A stretch of 15,360 bases of DNA from JAAYAY01 sp964429355 (GTDB taxonomy: Bacteria > Planctomycetota > Planctomycetia > Pirellulales > Thermoguttaceae), in the NCBI GenBank assembly GCA_964429355.1, contig CAYSCH010000233.1, forward strand, positions 1 to 15,360, given 5' to 3'. The position numbers were made by a program, and so were the translations under genes. Shown in pieces: positions 1-5,147 of the stretch (the first letter of the stretch is position 1; every line of letters begins with the position of its first letter). The notes beneath the pieces were generated by a model. The model was not told the DNA's origin and searched no databases. It saw only the letters and a program-made list of their open reading frames with translations.

Positions 1-347
1 GCCTCGCGGCGAACTTCTTCCGCAAAAACCACGTTTCCCTTGGCATCTGCCACATCGGTGCGGATCGCGTTGATCCCCTTTTCCCGCTCACCCTGGATTT
101 CGCTGAGCAGGGCGTAGGGGGTCTCAAGATTCTGCCCGGCGACGAATTGGCCGAAAGCCCTGGCCACCCGTTCGGTTTTTTCGCCCGGGGTGGGGAGGAA
201 TTCTGCGTCAGCAAGCCGAACGTCCTTCATATCCGCCCGTTCGAGTAGCATGCCGACAACTTCGGCAATCCGCTTGCGGAAATCCGGTCCGATGTCCTTG
301 GCGGGCGTGATGACGACCGGGAAGACGGTCACCGATTTCTGTTCCAT
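1..347 (-). CDS. Hypothetical protein, N-terminal part, gene runs off left edge
   Basis: An open frame on the minus strand starts at ATG 347 (MEQKSVTVFPVVITPAKD...) and stays open to base 1, giving about 115 residues. I do not recognise the family. The visible part mixes beta-like stretches (SVTVFPVVITP) with charged amphipathic helices (DFRKRIAEVVGMLLERADM), as in a soluble periplasmic domain. No catalytic motif is evident. The ATG at 347 has no Shine-Dalgarno sequence. Directly upstream, in another frame, is a good signal-peptide reading frame (349-435) with its own ribosome binding site. The gene is therefore probably an exported protein whose true start is at 435, with a one-base indel near the GGG at 354-356. 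The alternative is two very short-spaced, translationally coupled ORFs. Confidence is good that this is coding and low on function. Confidence 0.6.
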   Translation of the reverse strand, partial: MEQKSVTVFPVVITPAKDIGPDFRKRIAEVVGMLLERADMKDVRLADAEFLPTPGEKTERVARAFGQFVAGQNLETPYALLSEIQGEREKGINAIRTDVADAKGNVVFAEEVRRE

Positions 348-348
348 T

Positions 349-435
349 TTAATGGGCTTGGCAGACGGCGCGTTCTCCGGAGGCCGCGACCGCCACCACC
401 GCTATTCCCACCCATCCGACGCATCTTTTTTGCAT
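349..435 (-). other. Signal-peptide reading frame, out of frame with the downstream gene
   Basis: ATG 435 opens 28 codons ending at TAA 349-351. The peptide has the n/h/c layout of a Sec signal: MQKR, a hydrophobic VGIAVVAVAAS core, then a polar end AVCQAH. An AAGGGG-type ribosome binding site lies about 9 bases upstream of the ATG. The stop overlaps the region of the next ATG (347), which is in a different frame. Removing one base from the CCC run (plus-strand GGG 354-356) would join ...AVCQA to IKMEQKSVTVFPV in a single frame. I therefore read it as the displaced 5' end of the gene at 1-347, through a real frameshift or a sequencing/assembly indel. An independent micropeptide is less likely. 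Confidence 0.5.
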
Positions 436-494
436 TGACCGAACCCCTTTCCAATATATCTTGAGAAAATGGGCAATATCTACTACCCTACAGC

Positions 495-506
495 CGGGCA
501 TGCCCG
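495..506. promoter_or_regulatory. Perfect 12-bp palindrome CGGGCATGCCCG, possible operator
   Basis: The sequence reads identically on both strands, and the symmetry does not extend outward. It lies about 60 bases upstream of ATG 435 on the minus strand, in the divergent promoter region, where a dimeric regulator could bind. G+C-rich DNA produces such palindromes by chance fairly often, so this is only a candidate. Confidence 0.25.
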
Positions 507-741
507 ATGGCCAAGCTTTGAGTCGGCCCAGGGAATGAAGCGAGGTTTCAGGCGAAATGTAACGTGGGAAAACCGACGAATAGGGCAGTTCTTCCGAATT
601 CGTGAGGGGCGGCATACCGGATGGTCTCGGTAGCCAGCTCTTCGGGGTTCCCACGACCGTTGCAGGCAGTCTGCCATCTGGTTTTGTCGGCGGATGCCGA
701 GGCTTGAGAGGAATGAGCGGCCCGAACGACTTCTGGCCACA

Positions 742-767
742 TTGACTGACGTATCGCGAGTAGTCAA
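742..767. promoter_or_regulatory. Inverted repeat TTGACT-N14-AGTCAA upstream of the HzsA-related gene
   Basis: Two perfect 6-base arms, 742-747 and 762-767, are separated by 14 bases. The right arm ends about 55 bases before ATG 823. The left arm also resembles a -35 hexamer (TTGACT), but no acceptable -10 follows at 16-18 bases, so an operator reading is as good as a promoter one. Confidence 0.3.
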
Positions 768-822
768 GCTGGGGAGACGGATCCGGCAGGCAGGCTGTTC
801 GTTTTGTGCGTAGGAGAGTCCG

Positions 823-3681
823 ATGCCACATCGCCTTTTTTCGCAAGCATTGATGGCGGTCGTCGTTGCACTTCTCATTTTCGGTATGACGCCGGCACCG
901 GCCGAAGAAGTGTCGGGGTCTTCTGCGATCTCCGAAACCCAGATCGAGTCGGATTGGCTCAATCAGGCGAGACTCCGCTTCGCGATTGCATCGAAGGAGG
1001 TATCGGCCGCAGCCGATGCGGCGGGTGGTTGCGACGGGGTGATTGACGGCAAGTGGGGATTTCATACGGCTAACGAGAAAGATCCCTGGTGGCAGGTCGA
1101 CCTGGGAGAATCGGCTCGGCTCGATCGGCTTGTGCTCTACAATCGCTGCGACGGCGGCATGGCGGAACGCAACTCGCACATTCTTGTACTGATGGGCGAA
1201 ACTGCGGATCGAATTGAGCAGGTGTATCAGCACAACGGCGAGGTTTTCTACGGTCACACGGACGGCAAACCGCTGGTGGTCTCCCTGGGCGGCAGGCGAG
1301 CCCGCTACGTCCGTCTGCAACTGCCCGCGACGAGTTACTTCCATCTCGACGAGGTTCAGGTGCTCCAGTCCGACAGCGGCAAGAACATCGCCCTGGGCAA
1401 GCCGGCCCTGCAGAGCAGCACGAGCCAGTGGTCGGCCGGTCCGCCGCAGACGACGTTGGACTGGCCGACAATTGTGGGCACGACTCTGCGGCGCGGAGCC
1501 CAACTTGCTGACGAGCTGGCGGGAGTGGAAGTCGATGTGGCGGCGCTGCGGGATGTGCTTGGCCGGGTCGAGTCGCGGATCCAAGGTTTCGGGCGGGAGT
1601 CGGCCGAGCAGAACTGGACGACCGCCTATTTTGAAGTTCGCTGGGCGATCCGCGAGGCGATACTCCGGCATCCGCTGCTCGACTTCGATTCGATTCTATT
1701 TGTCAAACGGGTTCCGACCCAGTTTCCGCACCTTTCGGATCAGCACTACGGATGGTGGACCCGACCCGGCGGTGGAGTCTTTGTACTCGATGGTTTCAAG
1801 TCGCTCCAGCCGACGACCCGCTGCCTGACGACCGATTTTCTCCCGGGCAATTTCGAGGGACCCGATCTCGAGTTCAACGGGCGCCGCCTGCTTGTGGCGT
1901 ACGCGAAGTACTACGCGGAGGTTGCCGAAATCGAGGACAAGGTGACCAAGTCGAATCTGCCGGAGGACGCCTTCTATCATCTTTACGAGATCGATCTGAA
2001 AGGGGGCGACAGTCGGCGTATCACCCATGGTCGTTACGACGATTTCGACGGCCGGTATCTATCGGACGGGCGGATTCTGTTTCTCTCCACGCGCAAGGGC
2101 ACGTTTCTGCAGTGCTCGGCTGAAAACACGGCCAGGACCCTGGAGGCCGACCTGCCGGACAGCTATGTGCGCTGTGGCGGGGGCAACTCGCGGCCCGTGC
2201 CCGTGTTCACACTCCACGGAATGGACGCCGACGGGCGGAACATGAAGCCTCTGTCGGCCTTCGAAACCTTCGAGTACACACCTTCGGTCGGCTCGGACGG
2301 CCGGATTCTCTACTGCCGCTGGGACTATATCGATCGATTCAATGGCCACTTCTTCAGTCTCTGGTCTTCGAACCAGGACGGGAGCAACGCACAGCTCGTC
2401 TACGGCAATTACACTCGCGCGCCCCAGGCGACCATGGAGCCTAGAGAGGTACCCGGGTCGAACAAGATCCTGTTTACAGGGGCGGCCCACCATTCGATCA
2501 CGGGCGGATCGCTGGCCTTGCTCGATCGTACGAGGGGGACCGAGGGGGAGCTGCCAATCACCCGTTTGACCCCGGAGGTACCCTTTCCGGAGACCGAAGC
2601 GAACGTCGGCCACTACTACGCCAACCCCTTCCCGCTTTCCGAGAATCTCTATCTGGTGAGCTGGTCCGATCGGCCCTTGCCACCCCACAGCCGCGTGATG
2701 GCCGAAGAAGGCAATCCATCCAACGCCCAGGGGATCTACCTGCTGGATCGCTTTGGCAACCTGGAGCTGCTCTATCGCGATCCGGCGATTTCCAGCATGA
2801 CCCCGATTCCGGTGCGATCGCGAGTTCGACCGCCGACTCAGCCGAGCAAGGTTCATTACGCCGGCATGAACGTGGGCCGGTTCCTGCTCCAGGACGTATA
2901 CGCCGGCCTGACCGGCGTGGAACGGGGCTCGATCCGGCGGGTTCGCATTATCGGTGTCCCTCCCAAAGTGCAACCCCACATGAATGTGCCCGCTCTCGGC
3001 GTGAGTCATGAAGAGACCGGCAAGTACGTGCTCGGAACGGTGCCGGTAAGGGAAGACGGTTCGGCCTGCTTCGAGGTTCCCTCGGGTGTTTCGGTATTTT
3101 TTCAGGCCCTCGACGAAGAGGGGCGAGCGGTGCAGACGATGCGTTCGCTCACCTACGTTCAGGCGGGTGAGGCCCTGTCATGCGTGGGCTGCCACGAGAA
3201 CCGTGAGCAGACACCGACTGCGCCGATCATGCCGCAGGCCTTGCTCGAGGCGCCGGCCGGGTTGACGTTGGGTTGCGAGGGCTCGTGGCCGTTGCGGTTC
3301 GACCAGATGGTCCAGCCGGTTCTGGACCGGCTGTGCACGAATTGCCATAGCCCAGGAGGGGAGGCTCCCGAGTACGACCTGACCGGTCCCAAGGCCCACG
3401 GGGCGCTCCTGGGGTACGCCGATGGCGATTTGCAGAAGCTCGTTTTTGAGAAAGACTTCTCCACCGCTGGTGAAAGCCCTTCGCTCAAGAGCAAGCTTCT
3501 GGAGTACCTTGCGACCGACGACGTGCACGGAAAGATGCCACTCAGCCGGGAGGACCGGGAGAGGCTGTACACCTGGATGGACACCTACGGACACACCCAA
3601 GGTTCGTTCAGTGCGGAGCAGGAGGCGGAGTTGATCCGGTTTAAGGAGCAGTACCGTTTCTTGTTCGAGGCCCCTCGCTGA
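823..3681 (+). CDS. HzsA-related protein: discoidin domain, propeller-like middle, two haem c motifs
   Basis: Exported 952-residue multidomain protein. Residues 1-28 are a Sec signal (hydrophobic core 10-21, likely cleavage after APA). Residues about 70-182 are an F5/8 type C (discoidin, galactose-binding) fold, with DPWWQVDLG at 87-95 and RYVRLQLP at 161-168. A second discoidin-like phrase, NIALGKPALQSS, sits at 188-199. From about 280 the protein resembles the hydrazine synthase alpha subunit family, with TolB/WD40-like segments such as DGRILFLSTRKG near 415-426. The C-terminal part has two haem c motifs, CVGCH at 787-791 and CTNCH at 838-842. AGGAG at 812-816, six bases before the ATG, supports the start. 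This family is common in non-anammox planctomycetes, and its reaction is unknown to me. No hzsBC-like genes are nearby, so hydrazine synthesis is not implied. Extracytoplasmic electron transfer or oxidation tied to sugar binding is an inference. Confidence 0.88.
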   Translation: MPHRLFSQALMAVVVALLIFGMTPAPAEEVSGSSAISETQIESDWLNQARLRFAIASKEVSAAADAAGGCDGVIDGKWGFHTANEKDPWWQVDLGESARLDRLVLYNRCDGGMAERNSHILVLMGETADRIEQVYQHNGEVFYGHTDGKPLVVSLGGRRARYVRLQLPATSYFHLDEVQVLQSDSGKNIALGKPALQSSTSQWSAGPPQTTLDWPTIVGTTLRRGAQLADELAGVEVDVAALRDVLGRVESRIQGFGRESAEQNWTTAYFEVRWAIREAILRHPLLDFDSILFVKRVPTQFPHLSDQHYGWWTRPGGGVFVLDGFKSLQPTTRCLTTDFLPGNFEGPDLEFNGRRLLVAYAKYYAEVAEIEDKVTKSNLPEDAFYHLYEIDLKGGDSRRITHGRYDDFDGRYLSDGRILFLSTRKGTFLQCSAENTARTLEADLPDSYVRCGGGNSRPVPVFTLHGMDADGRNMKPLSAFETFEYTPSVGSDGRILYCRWDYIDRFNGHFFSLWSSNQDGSNAQLVYGNYTRAPQATMEPREVPGSNKILFTGAAHHSITGGSLALLDRTRGTEGELPITRLTPEVPFPETEANVGHYYANPFPLSENLYLVSWSDRPLPPHSRVMAEEGNPSNAQGIYLLDRFGNLELLYRDPAISSMTPIPVRSRVRPPTQPSKVHYAGMNVGRFLLQDVYAGLTGVERGSIRRVRIIGVPPKVQPHMNVPALGVSHEETGKYVLGTVPVREDGSACFEVPSGVSVFFQALDEEGRAVQTMRSLTYVQAGEALSCVGCHENREQTPTAPIMPQALLEAPAGLTLGCEGSWPLRFDQMVQPVLDRLCTNCHSPGGEAPEYDLTGPKAHGALLGYADGDLQKLVFEKDFSTAGESPSLKSKLLEYLATDDVHGKMPLSREDRERLYTWMDTYGHTQGSFSAEQEAELIRFKEQYRFLFEAPR

Positions 3682-3712
3682 TCCAGTGACGATTGACTCC
3701 TCAGCTCATGAA

Positions 3713-3724
3713 TAATCCGGATTA
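3713..3724. repeat. Perfect 12-bp palindrome TAATCCGGATTA
   Basis: The sequence is self-complementary over 12 bases. It is followed directly by a partial copy of its arm (GGATTA at 3725-3730). It stands out as A+T-rich against its surroundings. It lies about 30 bases after the stop of the HzsA-related gene, where a terminator element, binding site or recombination scar would all be possible. No T-run follows. Confidence 0.3.
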
Positions 3725-3725
3725 G

Positions 3726-3815
3726 GATTACCTGCAGAAGGTCGGCAAGACGGGCAAGTTCATTTCCGCTACGCCGCATACCATCGCACGCTATGCACGA
3801 CTGGTCGGCAATTGA
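3726..3815 (+). pseudogene. Possible C-terminal remnant of a lost gene (29 codons plus stop)
   Basis: The frame reads DYLQKVGKTGKFISAT, then PHTIARYARLVGN and TGA (3813-3815). It has a stop just upstream (TAG 3723-3725) and no start codon or ribosome binding site. The residue mix (amphipathic, Lys/Gly/Ala, ending just before the convergent gene) looks like a real protein C-terminus rather than random G+C-rich translation. A loose likeness to ends of polysaccharide-deacetylase-type proteins crossed my mind but cannot be supported from 29 residues. A chance frame remains possible. Confidence 0.25.
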
Positions 3816-3820
3816 AATCA

Positions 3821-3840
3821 ACCCTCCGGCTGAGGCGGGT
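3821..3840 (-). terminator. Weak hairpin at the 3' end of the GH10 gene
   Basis: On the minus strand ACCCGCC pairs with GGAGGGT across a six-base loop, with one mismatch. TTGATTTC follows, giving a short U-enriched tail. The hairpin overlaps the edge of the GH10 stop codon (3840-3842). The stem is short and interrupted, so intrinsic termination here would be inefficient. Confidence 0.3.
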
Positions 3841-5024
3841 CAGCGTGGCGCCGCCGGGCCGGGAGCCGGGTGAAGCAGCAAGTCGACGATTGCCCCATAG
3901 GCGGGCTTCCGCTGGTTGTTGGAGTCGAAGATCAGAGGGTGCTGCCCGAATCGCCATGTGCGACGGTCGCTGAGGCCCCAGAAGGTTACCCGTTCCACAG
4001 TGCCCTTATGCTGAATGAAGATGGCGAACAGCCTCGCGTAGGCGTCTGCCTGGGCCTCGAGGTCTTCAGGTGAAGGCGGCGGGCCAACAGACCGGCGGCC
4101 ACCGAAGCCAGGCCCGCGGCCGAACTGCCCCCCCGAGGCGCCCCGGATCGTCACGTCGAGTTCCGTGATGATGACTTTCAGTCCGAGCTCCGCGTAGTCG
4201 GCAATCGCCTTGTCGAGGGCCGCATAGGGGATAGCGGCAGTGCTCCAGTGACCTTGGATTCCCACACCGTGGATCGGCGCGCCGTCCTGGATCAGGCGTT
4301 TGAGCAGCACCAGCGAACTGGCATGCTTGGGACCGGCCTCGATACCGTAGTCGTTATAATACAGCTTGGCGTCCGGATCGGCCTCGTGGGCGAACATGAA
4401 CGCGAGCGTCAGGTATTCCGGTCCCATGGCCTGGTGCCATGAGGAATGGCGGAGGTTCTCCGTCCGGGCCGTCTCGGCACTGCCGCCGTCGTCGATCGCT
4501 TCATTGACGACATCCCAGCTCTGGATCTTGCCCCGATAACGGCCGACCAGCGTGCTGATGTGGTCCTTCATGCGTTGGGTGACTGCTGCCTTGTCGCCGT
4601 CTTGGAAGAACCAGTTGTTGGTCTGGGCATGCCACACGAGGGTATGGCCGTGGATGGCGATGTTGTTGTCGACGCACCACTTGACGAGGGCGTCGGGCCG
4701 ATCGAATCGCCAGGAGCTCTCGCTGGGATGGATCGGGCCGGGCTTCATGCAGTTTTCCGGCGTCAAAATGCTGAAGTTCTCTCGGACGAGATTGAGCTCC
4801 TGCTCGGAGTAGTTGCCGGGGAGATCTCCCGCCGCACCGATGAGAAAGTGATTCCTGTAAACGTCCTTGATGACCGGCCCGTGCTGCTCCTCCGCCGGTG
4901 CCGGGTTCGGTTCGCCCGCCCCGCCGGTTGGTGTGTCCGCGGCCAGAGCGGGGGCAACCGCCAGGAGGACGGCGTTCAGAACGATCGGCAGACATGCCGT
5001 CGGACGTTCGAGCTGGAAAGTCAT
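3840..5024 (-). CDS. Endo-1,4-beta-xylanase, glycoside hydrolase family 10, secreted
   Basis: Exported GH10 xylanase of 394 residues, hydrolysing internal beta-1,4 links of xylan with retention. A Sec signal covers 1-29 (core PIVLNAVLLAVAPALA), then a Pro/Glu-rich linker to about 50 and a (beta/alpha)8 domain at about 55-385. Family landmarks visible are HGHTLVWH (125-132), WDVVNEAI with acid/base Glu175 (170-177), NDYG (224-227), GIQGHW (255-260), ITELDV with nucleophile Glu288 (286-291) and FWGLSD (348-353). Directly after the nucleophile strand, residues about 294-320 form a Gly/Arg/Pro-rich insertion that is unusual for the family and may alter the active-site rim. No carbohydrate-binding module is present. 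TGAGGA about eight bases upstream supports ATG 5024. It lies 123 bases behind the FG-GAP gene on the same strand, and may be co-transcribed with it. The family call is firm; substrate specificity is inferred from the family. Confidence 0.95.
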   Translation of the reverse strand: MTFQLERPTACLPIVLNAVLLAVAPALAADTPTGGAGEPNPAPAEEQHGPVIKDVYRNHFLIGAAGDLPGNYSEQELNLVRENFSILTPENCMKPGPIHPSESSWRFDRPDALVKWCVDNNIAIHGHTLVWHAQTNNWFFQDGDKAAVTQRMKDHISTLVGRYRGKIQSWDVVNEAIDDGGSAETARTENLRHSSWHQAMGPEYLTLAFMFAHEADPDAKLYYNDYGIEAGPKHASSLVLLKRLIQDGAPIHGVGIQGHWSTAAIPYAALDKAIADYAELGLKVIITELDVTIRGASGGQFGRGPGFGGRRSVGPPPSPEDLEAQADAYARLFAIFIQHKGTVERVTFWGLSDRRTWRFGQHPLIFDSNNQRKPAYGAIVDLLLHPAPGPAAPR

Positions 5025-5115
5025 TCCCTGTCCTCAACGAAAAGTTCGGCTGAATGAAGCGATACCGATTGACCCGCCATTCCGTAGCATCATGGCCGTT
5101 GGAATCCACATACCG

Positions 5116-5133
5116 CAAGTGAGTTGACACTTG
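5116..5133. promoter_or_regulatory. Inverted repeat CAAGTG-N6-CACTTG upstream of the GH10 gene
   Basis: Perfect 6-base arms with a 6-base spacer lie about 92-109 bases before the GH10 ATG, in the gap after the FG-GAP gene stop. It could be an operator for GH10 or a small hairpin at the end of the upstream gene. No T-run or clear -10 element accompanies it. Confidence 0.2.
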
Positions 5134-5147
5134 ACGTGCCTGGCTGC

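Larger units (their letters stand above)
436..822. other. Divergent intergenic region, 387 bp, no gene recognised
   Basis: This region separates the minus-strand gene at the left edge from the plus-strand HzsA-related gene. Frames are open on the minus strand across it, but they give proline- and arginine-rich translations with no family character, so I do not call a gene. It holds a 12-base perfect palindrome at 495-506, a shorter GGCAG-T-CTGCC inverted repeat at 665-675, and a TTGACT-N14-AGTCAA inverted repeat at 742-767. Both promoters must lie here. I could not find a convincing -35/-10 pair for either gene. Confidence 0.5.
3682..3839. other. Convergent intergenic spacer with palindrome and gene-remnant-like frame
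   Basis: This is the 158-base gap between the 3' ends of the HzsA-related gene and the GH10 gene. It contains a perfect 12-base palindrome (3713-3724), a short coding-like frame ending in TGA (3726-3815) and a weak hairpin that could end the GH10 transcript (3821-3840). No strong T-tailed terminator is visible for the plus-strand gene. Confidence 0.5.

Noticed and set aside
349..1671. 440-residue open frame on the minus strand
   Set aside because: Most of it is antisense to the firmly identified HzsA-related gene and its translation shows no family character; only its last 28 codons (349-435) look real, as a signal peptide.
2059..3009. 316-residue open frame on the minus strand
   Set aside because: Fully antisense to the HzsA-related coding sequence; the open frame follows from G+C-rich third positions.
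823..3681. Reading the HzsA-related gene as hydrazine synthase (anammox)
   Set aside because: No beta/gamma subunit genes nearby, a different residue at the position of the key Tyr ligand as I recall it, and a carbohydrate-enzyme neighbourhood.
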